NCBI RefSeq assembly: GCF_036898095.1
Contig: NC_090738.1
Location: 56,930,648-56,994,647 of the forward strand
Direction: 5' to 3'
Length of the DNA: 64,000 nucleotides
From: Palaemon carinicauda
Taxonomy: Eukaryota > Arthropoda > Malacostraca > Decapoda > Palaemonidae
Numbering within the stretch: position 1 is the first letter of the stretch; every line of letters starts with the position of its first letter. A model generated the notes under the pieces. It saw only the letters and a list, made by a program, of their open reading frames with translations. It did not search any database and was not told where the DNA came from. Shown here piece after piece: positions 1 to 11,227 of the stretch. The position numbers and the translations under genes are program-made.

Positions 1-239
1 ATCGTAGCGATAAATGTCCCGTTTCAAATTAATGTAGAAACTGTAATGCTAAGCACCACACTGCAATTTGCGATGCGGGTAGACCGCTATTGATCCCTAG
101 TCATAGTAATAGTCAAACAACGACGTCCCGCCCCGTAGTGAATGCGACGCCTCAGCAGCCCGAAACTTCCCCCTGACCACCAAAGACTAAAGTAGAGGCT
201 AAACCATGCACAAGCGCAAAGATCGCGCAGAGGTCTGAT

Positions 240-1188
240 GTGGACCTCCCATGCACTATCTTGCCAACAGCCATGGCAGGTATTCAACAAAAGCAAGGTA
301 GTAAGCGAGTCCGCCTATTTCTCGACTCAGGAAGCCAGAGGAGCTTCATCTCAGCAAAAATTGCCCGTCAATTAGGCCTACCGGTGGTAGGACGAGTATC
401 CTTAAATATAGCTCCGTTTGGTTCCGAGGAAATAAGCGGACAATACGATGTAGTAAGTTGCAGGGTTGAAATGGGGAAAAGAATCGTGCGTGTAGTTAGT
501 GGCACACGAACACGTGAACGTCCCGATACATAACGCGGGTTATGTAAAGGTCAGACAGCATCTGTTGAGCAAGGGAGTCACGTTAGCCGATCCTGCAAAC
601 CAATCAGATACCATGAAAAACGTTCACATATTAGTAGGGGCTGATTATTTTAGCTATTTTATTATAGGTGTTGAAAAAGTAGATGGGATAAATCTTTTCT
701 TGACTCATAATGGTATGTCCCCATACGGGAAGGTGCCACAGTGGCTATTCCAAGGGGAAAAGGTCGAACAAGTAAGAACGTTGAGAGTGTGCAGAATCAC
801 GAACGAGCCATATCTGTATGATGTAGACGAGTGGTGGCGTTTAGACCGTGTTGGCATCGCCCCATCTGAGCAATACACTGTTCGCGAGGCCGAGGCCATG
901 CGAAAGGTATCGCAAAGCGTTGTGAGAAAACCTGAGGGATATCAGGTTAGCCTACTATTCGGATCAGATGCTAGGCCAGAAACAAATTATCGTAACGCTG
1001 TGGCACAGTTAGAGTCGTTGCAGACCAAATTCAGAAAGGATAGGAAATATTTTGAACAATATCATGGAGTGATAGACAGATATATCGAAGCAGGTTTTAT
1101 ATCTGAGGTGAAAGGAAAGACAGCCGTACCACCCCCCTTAGAATCGTGTTCAATGCCTCGGCAAAGTCAAAGGGTTGTAAGTCATTGA
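240..1188 (+). pseudogene. BEL/Pao pol: protease and RT N-terminal part
   Basis: A retropepsin-like aspartic protease begins near 318 with the motif LFLDSGSQRSFIS, where D-S-G is the active-site triad. The reading frame changes near 500-530. A second frame (from about 499) continues with the distal protease strand ILVGADYFSYFI. It then carries the linker typical of Pao elements, with a W-x-L-D-x-x-G-I motif near 835 and the RT entry region near 950-1120 (residues GYQVSLLFG and YIEAGFISEV). The segment that should lead into the RT palm looks partly deleted near 1120-1145. The protein would have been one part of a Gag-Pol polyprotein that processes itself in the particle. It is not functional here. 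Sequence before 240 in this frame gives nothing recognisable. Confidence 0.82.
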
Positions 1189-2195
1189 ATGAATGTCTCT
1201 TACCTGGGCCTAATTTGGTAGAGGTAGCATATAGTTTAATTATAAGGTTTAGGTTGAACCGATATGCCATGTTAGCCAATATAAGTAAAGCATTCCATCG
1301 TGTTTTGTTAGATCCTCGTGATGCCAAATACACACGATTTCTGTGGCGCGAGGCAGCTGGTCGAGCGCTTACCTTCGCCTTTAGAGTCGTGGTGTTCGGC
1401 ATCACAGCTAGTCTATTTTTGCTACAACAGATATTAAATTGTCATTTTAAAGAGGAAGGCCGGCCAGATTTAGTAAAATCCTTTTATGTCGATAACTATC
1501 GGGCCACTTTTGAGGATTTAGAACATATGAGGCAGGAGCATGAGTCTGTTAATAACATCTTGAAAGGGGCGGGTATGCCCTTGGAAGGGTGGGCAAGCAA
1601 TCACTTGGCCTTCGATAGCGAGAGACAGTGGAGTGAGCCTGTGAGTGTGAACGTGCTCGGGCTGCGATGGGCCCGGGACGTGGACAGATTGTGTGTGAAA
1701 GAAAGTAAGAAGATCTGTGAGTTGGGGGAGGGATGGGTACCTACGAAGCGTAGGGTACTTTCCCTGTTAGTCTCAATTTACGATCCAATAGGTTTGATAA
1801 GCCCATTATTTGTAAAAGGAAAACTTTTCCTCCAACAACTATGGGAGGATAATGTAGGTTGGGATGACGTGTTAGGAGAAGAAAAGGCTAAAGAGGCAAG
1901 TGAATTGTTGAATGATTTGAAAGCGGTGAGCGACATCACCTTTCAAAGATCGATAGGCAAAAAGGGTTTAGAACTACATGTGTTCACCGATGCCAGCAGT
2001 AAGGCATATGGAGCAGTGGCATATACCAGGGAAGATTGCAAACGGGTAAGTTTGATTACAAGCAAAATGAGGATCACTCCGAAAGGGATGAGCAAACTGA
2101 CGATCCCCAAGCTAGAGCTGCTGGCCTTGTTGTTAGGCAGCAGATTAGCAAGAACTCTCAAGGAACTGATCGAGCCACGAGAAATAGTAATGTGA
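1146..2195 (+). pseudogene. BEL/Pao pol: reverse transcriptase and start of RNase H
   Basis: RT fingers begin with IVFNASAKS and LNECLLPGPNL, as in Pao-type RT. Motif A reads LANISKAFHRV at about 1275, with Asn where the catalytic Asp is expected. Motif B region is VFGITASLF at 1396, with Leu where Pro is usual. Motif C reads YVDN at 1486. RNase H starts with HVFTDASSKAYGAVAY at about 1979, which keeps the first Asp, and continues to IPKLELLAL with the catalytic Glu. The frame stops at TGA 2193-2195 just before T-D-S-K-V, where a Trp codon is normal, so this is one nonsense change and not a domain boundary. The next domain continues in the same frame directly after it. Confidence 0.85.
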
Positions 2196-4262
2196 ACTGA
2201 CAGCAAGGTAACGTTGGCATGGGTAGCATCTCCCGATGCCAGGTCTCATAAAAATGTGTTTGTTTCTAACAGAGTGGCGGAGATTGTTTTTATTCAGCAG
2301 GTTTGTAGCTTCAGTCTGAACCATGTCCCTAGTCATCAGAACCCTGCCGATATCCTATCCAGAGGTGCAACGACTCGACAATTGCAAGTTAACTCCCTGT
2401 GGAGGAACGGTCCAGAATTCCTCAGGACCATGGGAAAGCCTGTTCCTTGCAAGGAGGAAGATCCGCTACATCAAACTCACGTAGTAGCGGCGGTACAAGA
2501 GTTAAGGGGGGAGATGTGTCCTACCCCCCCAGGCGAGATTTGGGACATCCTGAAAAGGGAAGTAGGGTTCCAATTCTTGTTGAGAGTAGTCAGACTAATT
2601 TTAAAGTTTGCAAAAATAGAACGGAATCCGTTCAGTATTGTTGTTCTGGTAGAGCAGAAACATTATTTGCCTTCAGTTTATGCATACTTGGAGGGCGGAG
2701 TCAGACCCCCTCGTGAAGTTGTCAATTTAGTAAGACAGTTGAATTTAGTAATGAAAGATAGACTCATTTGTACTAGAGGACGAGTGTCCAAGTTAGAAGA
2801 AATTAATCAGTTAATTCTCTTGCCAGCCAAAGGGCGTTTAGTTAGGGTTTATTTAAGATATTTACACCGTTTGCATTTACATTGTGGTGTGAATACTCTA
2901 ATGGGTATCTTTCGACAGAAATGTTGGGCAGCGGGTCTGCGTTCTATTGCCAAGCGGGTGGTAAAGGAATGTATGGAGTGTTGGCGCGCCTTCCAGTCTT
3001 CGTCGAAACAGCCACCACCACCCCCCCTACCGAAGGAAAGAACAACCCTCGAGAAACCCTTTACAGCAGTTGGAGTGGACCACACAGCATCCATACAAAC
3101 TGAAACGCAGCCAGGGTACATCCTGATAGTAACGTGCATGGCCAGTAGGGCCGTGTATCTCGACTTCTGTCCCTCCTTGGAAGCAGAAGAATTCGTCTTG
3201 GCTTTAAGGCGATTCTGCGCAATGCATGGCGCCCCCCAATACATCACTTCTGATAATCACCAGACGTTCAAAACCGCCAGCCACCTCCTGCAGGGACTCT
3301 ACGAAGAGGATGAAGTCCAGCAGTTCCTGAGGAGAACGGGAATACAATGGAGGTTTCAGACTCCCAGAGCACCTTGGAAGGGTGGATTCTTCGAGCGGCT
3401 GATAGGGGTGACGAAGCGAGCCATCCAGATAGCCCTCGGCCAAAAGTATCTACCGAACGCCCACGTATTGACACTGGTGAAAGAAGCAGAGGCCGTAGTG
3501 AATAATCGCCCGCTTATGTACAGCGGCGACGAATGCGAGGATGAAGTCCTCACCCCTTCCCATTTGTTAAGAGGACACCCAGTCCTCCTCATGGCACCGC
3601 TCTTACCGGACGAGCACCTCAACACAACCTTCACCTCCCGGAGGCTACGTGATCATTATTTGAAACTAACAGACTCTTTGAAGGCGTTCCGCGAGAGGTG
3701 GAGAAAGGAATATTTGAGTGCCCTGAGAGCCCGACACGACTGTCAGTCCGGGGAACCCTCCAAGCTGCACCCTGGAGACAGCGTGTTGGTAAGACAAGAA
3801 CATCAAAGAAGAGCTACGTGGCCCCTTGGACGTGTTGTAGAAACGTATCTGGACGACGACGGCGTCGTGCGTTCGGCCAAAGTGTTGTTTGAGGGAGTCG
3901 AGTCACAGCGAGCTGTTAGCCATCTGGTTCCCCTGGAAATTACCCCCTCTGTGGAGGATGATGGAGATGGAGACGACGATAGAAAAGAGGGTGTGTACAG
4001 TTCGACAGACGGAATGCCAGGGATCGTGGAGACGTCAGGGGACAACCAGGAAATGGCTCCGGCTGCGACATCCCAACAACTGGCCACCAAGACCTTCGAC
4101 AGTGACACTCATGATGAGAACAATACGTTCAGTGCGAACAGTGAAGGTGAAAAGGAATCGAAGCAGACAAACGTTAAAAAACGTTCTGCACGCCCACTGA
4201 GAAGGGCGGCTGCGAAGCAACGAGAAATGATGGATCGTCTGCTAAAGGGTGACAGTCTATGA
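2196..4262 (+). pseudogene. BEL/Pao pol: RNase H end, integrase, DUF5641-like domain
   Basis: This is the same frame as the preceding segment, past its TGA; the first ATG is at 2214. It starts with the last RNase H Asp (TDSKVTLAWV) and the downstream N-P-A-D-I-L-S-R-G motif. The integrase zinc-binding region is near 2860-2985 (H and C residues in LHRLHLHCG and KECMECW). The core has all three catalytic acidic residues: D in VGVDHTA (about 3077), D in ITSDNHQTF (about 3249) and E in WKGGFFERLIG (about 3390). A DUF5641-like C-terminal domain follows (about 3690-3930, with LHPGDSVLVR and TWPLGRVVE). The tail to 4262 is acidic and then strongly basic (KKRSARPLRRAAAK), possibly a nuclear signal. 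At about 680 residues without a break, this is the best preserved part of the element. Confidence 0.9.
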
Positions 4263-4549
4263 AATGTAGCTGCAAACAGTAAGTGAGAGAGGGAGTGTCT
4301 CCCTGGTAGGTAGGGAGGGTGAAGTGAGAAAGTTTGTAAGTGGCATGAATCCACGGAGATTGGAAGTGCGTAGGGCGTGGAGAACGGGGACGGGATGGTC
4401 TCTCGTGCGTACAGACCGAGCGTTGCACAGAACCAGCCCCCTCCCTCTTGTACTCCATCAAGTAATAGCCTGTATGTAGCAGCGCTAGAAAAGTATCGAT
4501 TATTGTGAGTAAAGGCAGACTGAACTTGGTATTGTGTGAATACGTTTCA

Positions 4550-5060
4550 ATTGCTATTTTCTGATTGTCTTAGGCCCATTGCCTTTGCATTTGAATTTAG
4601 GCCCATTGCCTAATTGCCTCTGCATTTGAATTGTCATGTATGCATTTCCATAGCTATTTTTTGCCATTTTCTGATTGTCTTAGGCCCATTGCCTAATTGC
4701 CTTTGCATTTGAATTGTCATGCATGCATTTCCATTGCTATTCTTTGCCAATTTCTGATTGTCTTAGGCCCATTGCCTAATTGCCTTTGAATTGTTATGTA
4801 TGCATTTCCATTGCTATTCTTTGCCAATTTCTGATTGTCTTAGGAACATTGCCTAATTGCCTTTGCATTTGAATTGTTATGTATGCATTTCCATTGCTAT
4901 TCTTTGCCAATTTCTGATTGTCTTAGGCCCATTGCCTAATTGCCTTTGCATTTGAATGGTTATGTATGCATTTCCATTGCTATTCTTTGCCAATTTCTGT
5001 TTGTTTTAGGCCCATTGCCTACTTGCTTTGCCATTTGAATTCTGTAATATGTATGTGTAC
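4550..5060. repeat. about 83-bp tandem repeat in BEL 3' untranslated region
   Basis: The unit begins TAGGCCCATTGCCTAATTGC and recurs at about 4597, 4681, 4764, 4841, 4924 and 5007, giving spacings of 84, 83, 77, 83 and 83. A decayed further unit lies near 5130. The rest of 4263-5380 holds no gene I can recognise. The array sits between the pol stop and the 3' LTR. Confidence 0.9.
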
Positions 5061-5380
5061 ATTACCGCTAATTTCTGCTGTTCCATTTGATTCCTTATAT
5101 GTATTATACACGAGTACATTTCAATTGCTAGGCCCATTGCCTAATTTGAGCTGTAGTATGGGTACATGTAGATTATTAATTTGTGTACACCTGTAAGAGT
5201 TCATTGCCCCGGGGTAACATTGCTGTGTGTTGTACATTATGTGTACTCTGTTCGAGTCGTTGCGGAGCGCTACGCAGCGAGCCTAACAGAGTCTTGGAGT
5301 AAGTCACTCCCCCCACCCCGAGTCCAGCCTTGTCCAATTGACCGACGTTTCATCGCTCCTTTATTTTGGGGCGTGAAGGA

Positions 5381-6190
5381 TGTCGGAAATTTCGAATTGA
5401 TCAATCGAAATTCCCGCCATTTAACTCCACCTACGTTACGTCAAATTGGAGGGAGGGTTGAGAGAACTCGCGGGCGAATGAATGTGGTTCAAGACGAGAA
5501 TGTTTTAGAACCAAAAGAGCAACCACCTGGTAGGGGAGGCGCTGAGGCTAAAGAAATCGACCATTTGTAATTTATGATTAAGAAATTTAATGTCATTTTA
5601 TTGTAACATGATGAAAAAATCCCATCTAGAAATTTAGGTTCAGAAAAAAATGCGGGAACAAGGTGACGTCGGGGGGTGCAGAGACCAGCTCTGTCTCTTT
5701 GATCCGACGTCCTCAACCAAAGTAAGTCCTTAATTGTATACTCTCTCCCCCCCCCCTATTGTACCCAGGTCGGTTTCCATATAGGTTTTGCTAGTGTTCT
5801 GTAAAATTTGTATCTATGAATATTTAATCGATCCTTGTGTTTGGGGATCAGTGTTGTCTTGTAAATTACGTAAAAAGGCCTCGGTATGCCGTTTATCGAG
5901 GTAACTTACTAAAAGTTTAATTAATTTTGCTTAATTTTGAGTCCGGTGCGGACTTAGTTTTTATTCAGTAACGCATGTGGTCATTAAGTCAAGTGTCTCT
6001 TTTGTATGTCAAGTAAAGGTTTATTTTTTGTATTTCCATCGTATTAGATGATTATTTTTATAATAAATTTGTTAAAATATAGCCGTATTCTACTTAATTC
6101 CTGAAGGGTTTTGAGAGGCTAGCCTCTTCAAGGCCTTGTGATCCGCCCAGTACATCGGGCAATTTAGTAAACCGGTGAAATTTCACCACA
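5381..6190 (+). repeat. probable 3' LTR of the BEL/Pao element
   Basis: The segment starts TGTCGGAAATTTC and ends GAAATTTCACCACA. The reverse complement of the end is TGTGGTGAAATTTC, so the termini are imperfect inverted repeats with TG...CA ends. It is preceded by a purine-rich stretch (GGGGCGTGAAGGA, 5368-5380), fitting a polypurine tract. AATAAA-like poly(A) signals lie near 6060. The length of 810 bp is plausible for this family. The partner 5' LTR is outside the window, so the limits are inferred. Confidence 0.65.
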
Positions 6191-6690
6191 CCAGTTGTAA
6201 GGACAGTGAGACAAGCGTCACCAAGATCAACTGATACTTTATTCATGTTGTTGGGGTATTAAAGCCAACACTTGTTGTTGGCACGGGCCTTTCCCTTGGT
6301 TGGCCCGTAGACTTTATTCAAATGTGCATGGGAGTATATTACAAGGTGCGGACGGAAAGGTAGGATGGCGCTGGCGCCAAATCAGAATGAATTGCCAGCC
6401 AAAATATATGTGTTTTTTTACACTTACAAATATACGAATTATGAGTTAACAGAAACATGTTTTGAAATGATACATGTCAAAATGTAGCCCCGATAGAGCG
6501 GAATACATATACACTGGAAACCACGGTGTGGCGAAAGGAGAATTCAAATAAACGAGCAGTTTGTTGATTTTCTGGACGACGTAGAGAGCGGTGTCCTTAC
6601 AATCTATTGCAAAATTGAAAGAGAAAGTAAGAAATGTAGACACCAAAATGTGGAAGTCGGAAATATAAGAGAAAGAAACACTAAGAATAT
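6191..6690. other. no gene seen
   Basis: This is AT-rich unique-looking sequence. A short GC-rich inverted repeat (ACGGGCC / GGCCCGT) sits at about 6281-6309. I see no coding region. Confidence 0.5.
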
Positions 6691-6699
6691 ATAAGCATT

Positions 6700-6947
6700 A
6701 TAAGAAAGAAATAGAAGTTAACTGATTTAATAACACGTTAAAATCCAAGCTGTTGATAATGGCAAGAACAGACACTTTACATCTAAATTGGAGAGGCAGA
6801 TACAAAAATAAAGATACAAAATGTATGTGTGGCCATGAAGAAGAAACATTGGAACACTTTACATTTTACACTGCAAGATGTACACGGAAACAAGAAATAA
6901 CTGCACACTATTACATCAACCATATATTGAAAATTAACGTGAACTAA
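6700..6947 (+). pseudogene. remnant of a non-LTR retrotransposon C-terminus
   Basis: The frame reads ARTDTLHLNWRGRY, then CMCGHEEETLEHF, then a further Cys. This resembles the zf-RVT-like region at the C-terminus of LINE RT proteins: a short basic segment, then a C-x-C/C-x2-C and H-x-C cluster with an E-E-T-x-E-H-F core. Only about 65 residues survive and no RT palm is visible upstream. It could instead come from another mobile element with the same finger. It is a fossil with no likely function. Confidence 0.55.
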
Positions 6948-8150
6948 TAGCGGACATTCGTTGTTTCAGGAATTGTGATAAAAAAGAAATAGAAAGCAGA
7001 AAAAATTTTATCCAAGAATTGTGGGAAATAAGAAAAAAATAATAAAACAAGACATCAAGTGACAAACGACAATACCATACAAAGAAAAGAATAGAGGAGC
7101 CGTTGCAAAGACTTATCCTCAAAGTACAAGTACAAGAACTTCAATGCAAGTCAACAGACAACAGGTAATATAAACTTAATAAGCTTAGAAGCTTTGCACC
7201 CATCTATAAAGGGATAGAGTGCCCGCAAACTTATTTTGCCAAGTGAGCAATAAGGAACCAGGAACCAACGTATTTTGAAATTTGAATACCAGTAGCATTG
7301 AATAGGAAACAAGAAAATCTCAAAGCAGCTACTATAGGTGAGTAATTAACCTCTCCAAAACCACGTTATTTTAAGCCTACAGACTAAGGTCAAGCAATGC
7401 ATTTTAGCTATTACTAAAATGTATTAACGGTGTCTTTTGAGCCTTATTAGTTCGTTAGGACAATTTTAAACCATGTTTTACAAGCTGAACAGACTAAAGA
7501 ACACTAATCTAAGGTTCCCCACGTATCCTAACCTAGGAGCCGTATACTTATCTCCCTGGGGTTTGAGCCCCGCGAGCCCTACTTACACAAATGGTATTCG
7601 TAGCTTACCGTTTCTGGTATTTGGGAGCCTTTGTATTACAGCGGCGAGTTCCTCACGCCTTCATTAATAATGGACATCAACTAACCTTAACTTTCCCTCC
7701 TAACCTAACTTACAAGCCTTGTCCATACCTACTTACCTAATGGGGGGCTAACGCCTCCCTGCAACCTCCCTTACACTGCCGTATTCTAAGTTAGACATAA
7801 TACATACAGGTGGCCGCTATCATACATACACCTTGGTATGGATTTACAAGAGTACGCTCTCCATTTACTTCAAAATTATGCAGTCCTGCAGCTCTCCTGT
7901 TCTTGTACAGTAATTAGGAGGTTCTCTAAATGGGAGGAAAGCAAAAGATGTCAAAATATGTTGAGCAAGGGGGGAGGGGTTATAGAAAAACTAGCTTGGT
8001 TTCCTCACTAAACGACGTAGAAGTAACATCGTCAAACTGACAGAAGTTCGTTATGCCAGGGTACATAAACAGAAGTTCGTGATGCTCTCCGTAAATCCAA
8101 TCCAAAATATCCTAGTGAACATAGTCTATGATAGGGAAGGCTCAATTTTT
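6948..8150. other. no gene seen; decayed interspersed repeats
   Basis: This is AT-rich DNA. The stretch 7500-7780, with CTAACCTAAC motifs and CTCCCTGCAACCTCCCTTA, resembles the direct repeats at 10190-10420 and marks a dispersed repeat family. The open frame at 7473-7667 matches nothing I know and is probably chance. Confidence 0.45.
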
Positions 8151-8640
8151 ACACTTCTTACTGTAGTTCTTTGGAGACCTTGTAGATTGGCGGAACATAG
8201 ATTTCACTTTTTGGGTAGTCCTGGTAAAATTTCGTTAAAGGATAAAATTATATTTACGAATGGGGAAACATTTAAAAGAGAAAATATGTTTTCCAGTTGT
8301 AAATAATGTGATTTAACTGAATTTGACCTTCGTTTCAATCACAAACAAACGGAACAACCAGTTCTACTAACTTCGCTCTCCACAGAAGTTAGTCGAACTG
8401 GTTGTTCTGTTTGCTTGCGATTGGCAATTGAAATGAAGCCAAATTCTGTGAAATCCTATTATTTACTAGAGGAAAACATATAGCCTATTTTCAGTTCAAA
8501 ATGGTTTACCCTAAATTTAATGGTTTTTGTTCCGCCATGGGCTTGCTTCATTCGGCGATGAATAAAAACATCAAGCTCCATATGTACTGGCAAGCGGTAA
8601 TGTTGAGCTGTGCACGCTAACATCAATATGACTTTGATAA
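8150..8640. repeat. long imperfect palindrome (foldback or MITE-like)
   Basis: Two arms meet at a 12-nt loop at about 8379-8390 (CGCTCTCCACAG). The inner arms, about 8336-8378 and 8391-8431, are nearly perfect inverted repeats (AACCAGTTCTACTAACTT against AAGTTAGTCGAACTGGTT). The pairing extends outward with decay: GAATTTGACCTTCGTTTCAAT pairs with ATTGAAATGAAGCCAAATTC, and TGGCGGAACA near 8190 pairs with TGTTCCGCCA near 8528. Beyond about 8150 and 8640 the match fades. The short frame at 8079-8306 lies across one arm and is not a gene. It may be a nonautonomous DNA transposon or two head-to-head copies of a repeat. Confidence 0.75.
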
Positions 8641-9147
8641 TGAACTGCATTCACTAACCAGGTATTGAACTTAAAGTAAAAATAATGACTTACTGTATGT
8701 TCGAGATGTCGAAGGTTGGGGATCATTGGGTTCTTTTGGTAACTGTTGCTGTATCAGAGGTGGCAGAGGGTGTACCATGGTAATTTCCAGAAATTTCCCT
8801 GCAGCTTCCAAGTATAGATAACTACAATCATTAGCCGTTTGTATAGGAAGTTCAATAATAGCACAAAACTAGTAGAATACAATCAGAGGCTTAACACTGA
8901 CAAAGGGCTTGCGAAGGGATTGATGCGAGCACTTGAATAAATGAGGAAAGGGGGAGGAAAATCATTAACCCCCTTGTGAAAAGTTATCATACGTATGGGC
9001 ACGTGATTGGTTAACGGAAACAGCACGGAGTTTACAAAGTAAACATGAATGAACTTGCATGGAAAACTTGTTCAGAACAAGTATTTATGTGAAAACTATG
9101 TAGGATAAATAGTTAGATAAAATGAAGAGAATAATTGATTTTTAAAC
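8641..9147. other. no gene seen
   Basis: AT-rich sequence left of the first DIRS-like terminal repeat. No coding signal, repeat unit or RNA gene is recognisable. Confidence 0.5.
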
Positions 9148-10848
9148 ATAAAACTTACCCGCTGGTTATATAAGAATGGCTATATTCCCTGGACGCCCGG
9201 AAGAAATTCAAAACTCGTGGCAATCGCAGATATGCCAGGTGTACACTAGCGCCCTCACGGTAGATAGGCCGAACTATTCCAACCAATTCAGACCTTCTCT
9301 GCCGCTTTCGCTGGCACAACAATTGGAATTCACTCGTGATTAACCTTGATTTTAGCAGTATTTTTGGTGATGTACTCTTATTTTTGGGTTCTGGCATTCA
9401 CTTATTTTGTTTGTTTGATCTGTGATCACGTGTTAATAACTTAAAAGGTAGGATTAGGAATTTTTTAACCTATTTTAAAGCTAACGAAAGCATAATGGTG
9501 ATATGTAAACATCTCGCCTCATCTATGACATTACAGCCATTTGATGTAAGCTAAAGTCTGACTTGCCTTTTACAAAGAATGATAAGTGAATACTTTCTTA
9601 CGGAATATTAAGTTATAAATTAGGGTATAAATTTAAAGCATTATGTTATTTTAAGAAAATATTTGTCCTTTTAATAGGTTTTCTTTGGATAATCTTCGAT
9701 CTGTTTTCAAGATTAACTAGCGTTCAGTTTGTTTATGCTACGCAGTTTTCAGTCTATCGTTACGATATTACAATTTCTCTTTGTATCGATTTTTATGAAT
9801 AGTACATTCTTCTTACAAACTCAAGTTTTAGTTTGTACTAGATCAAAGGAACATGTTATTTTGCAATTAATTGGTCCTTTTAGTATTTTTCTTTAGTCAG
9901 AGATTAAAGAAAGTTATGGTTCAGTTAATGTTTATGCGACGTAGTATTCTTGGCAATCGATATTGAGCTCACGATTCTGTGTATCGTTGTGTACTTGTTA
10001 GTTTTTGGGGATCTTTTCGGTTTGAGTGCCTATCGAATTTAAATGTTTTTTTTATTCCAAAGTATGTATTTTGATGTGGAAAACCCTAAAATGATAACCA
10101 TTTTGTGGAGAAATTATTTATTAACACTTAAATTGGCTTATATCAATCAATATCTTACTGAAATGCTGCGATTTCTCTGTGCGCTTTCTTGATTTTCAGG
10201 GCACTACTGAACCTAAGAAAACCCACCTAACCTAGCATAGGGGCCCTGTATCCCTACCTAGGCCTACCGGTGGGGGCTCCGCCCCCCCTGCAACCCCCCC
10301 TTAAGGCCACAGTGATTTTCGGGACACTACCGAACCTAATACAACCATCTAACCTAGGGCCCTGTACCCCTACCTAGGCCTAGCCCCTGTGACACCCCCC
10401 CCCCCCCCCTTACAGCCACTACCTATCACATCCATCAATAAATAATTTCTCCACAAAATGGTTATCATTTTTGGGTTTTCCACATCAATAACATACATTG
10501 GAATAAAAAAAAACATTAAAATTCGATAGGCACTCAAACCGAAAAGACCCGTTTTTGGAATACCTGTACTAAAATTTTTCGTATAATAACTAAAGATGTT
10601 CCAATTGTTACTGGTGATAATTTGCCTTTTATTGGAACCCCTTGATATAAGGGTTGGTTTTAATATATAGATACAGTATATTCTTTTCTTATATCTATTC
10701 AGGTAATTTGTTGATATTTTATATTTAATATTTTGTTGCATTTATATGGGATTCAGTGACTTTTGCATTCCCATTCAAACCCTTGACAGAATAGTAAGTC
10801 TCTCTCTACGGGGGTCATTTTGTTTGAGAGCGTGTATACTTTAGTTTT
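9148..10848 (+). mobile_element. E0: left end of an old DIRS-like element (family B)
   Basis: The segment starts with an ITR-like stretch (AAACTTACCCGCTGGTTATAT at about 9151) laid out like the left end of E2 (ACTTAGCCGGTGAATATATAA). The 5' leader at 9700-9900 is clearly related to E2 18390-18610 (shared TTTATGCTACGCAG and CTATCGTTACGAT). No coding sequence is present. It is cut at 10848 by the left terminus of E1. Later pieces of what I take to be the same element follow E1, E2 and E3. Its own right terminus was not found. Confidence 0.65.
10008..10556. repeat. inverted repeat with two internal direct repeats
   Basis: Arm 10008-10122 and arm 10436-10556 are reverse complements over about 110 bp with few differences (GGTTTGAGTGCCTATCGAA, TGATAACCATTTTGTGGAGA). 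The loop holds two copies of a roughly 115-bp GC-rich unit, at about 10190-10310 and 10312-10420 (CCTACCTAGGCCTA; runs of C). The element lies inside the E0 leader, so it is a separate insertion or an inverted duplication. Confidence 0.85.
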
Positions 10849-10858
10849 CAATATTAAT

Positions 10859-11020
10859 CTTACCCGTTGATCATGTAGCTGTCAGCTCTGCTGCCCGACA
10901 GAAAAAACCTACGGGCGGAATACGCCAGCGATCGCTATACAGGTGGGGGTGTACATCAACAGCGCCATCTGTCGAGTAGGTACTCAAGTACTTCTTGTCA
11001 ACAAAGAACCAATTTTCTCT
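10859..11020 (+). repeat. E1 left inverted terminal repeat
   Basis: It begins CTTACCCGTTGATCATGTAG and ends CCAATTTTCTC. It is the reverse complement of 17121-17281 with almost no differences, including GCGATCGCT and TACTCAAGTACTTC. Reading outward, the terminal 10 bp continue as ATATTAATCT, which is not part of the ITR but reappears in the ICR. Confidence 0.95.
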
Positions 11021-11227
11021 CTGTCGTGCCACCGGCAAGACCTACTTCATACGCTGTTGTTTTCTGGAGTTGATTTTCACGTTATTTGGTGAAGTATTCT
11101 CTCTAGTTATTAGCTTTCGCTGTGCAGAAGTTATCCTCAATACTTTCTCACTTTCATTGATTAGATTTTGGATTATTTGTTGACGACTTGGATAGATTTT
11201 GGATTTCCCCCCTTTGACTAATTCAAG

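Larger units (their letters stand above)
1..6190 (+). mobile_element. BEL/Pao LTR retrotransposon, 5' end outside window
   Basis: The domain order protease, RT, RNase H, zinc-binding and DDE integrase, then a DUF5641-like C-terminal domain is that of BEL/Pao elements. The frames are broken at about 500, 1140 and 2193, so this copy is dead. Gag and the 5' LTR lie before the window. After the pol stop at 4262 comes a tandem array, and then a region at 5381-6190 with the ends expected of a 3' LTR. The right boundary is inferred from the LTR ends only, because the partner LTR cannot be compared. Confidence 0.9.

Noticed and set aside
87..296. Minus-strand open frames over the BEL and DIRS regions (for example 2849-3247, 12610-13284, 36579-37169)
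   Set aside because: They mirror plus-strand domains with clear motifs; their own translations show no known domain and follow codon bias of the opposite strand.
1486..1500. YVDN in BEL motif C as a second inactivating mutation
   Set aside because: As far as I recall, YVDN occurs naturally in some BEL/Pao lineages, so it is not evidence of damage by itself.
6281..6309. GC hairpin as a terminator
   Set aside because: Rho-independent terminators do not apply in this eukaryotic context and no gene ends here.
8079..8306. Small protein gene
   Set aside because: It lies across one arm of the palindrome and has no recognisable domain.
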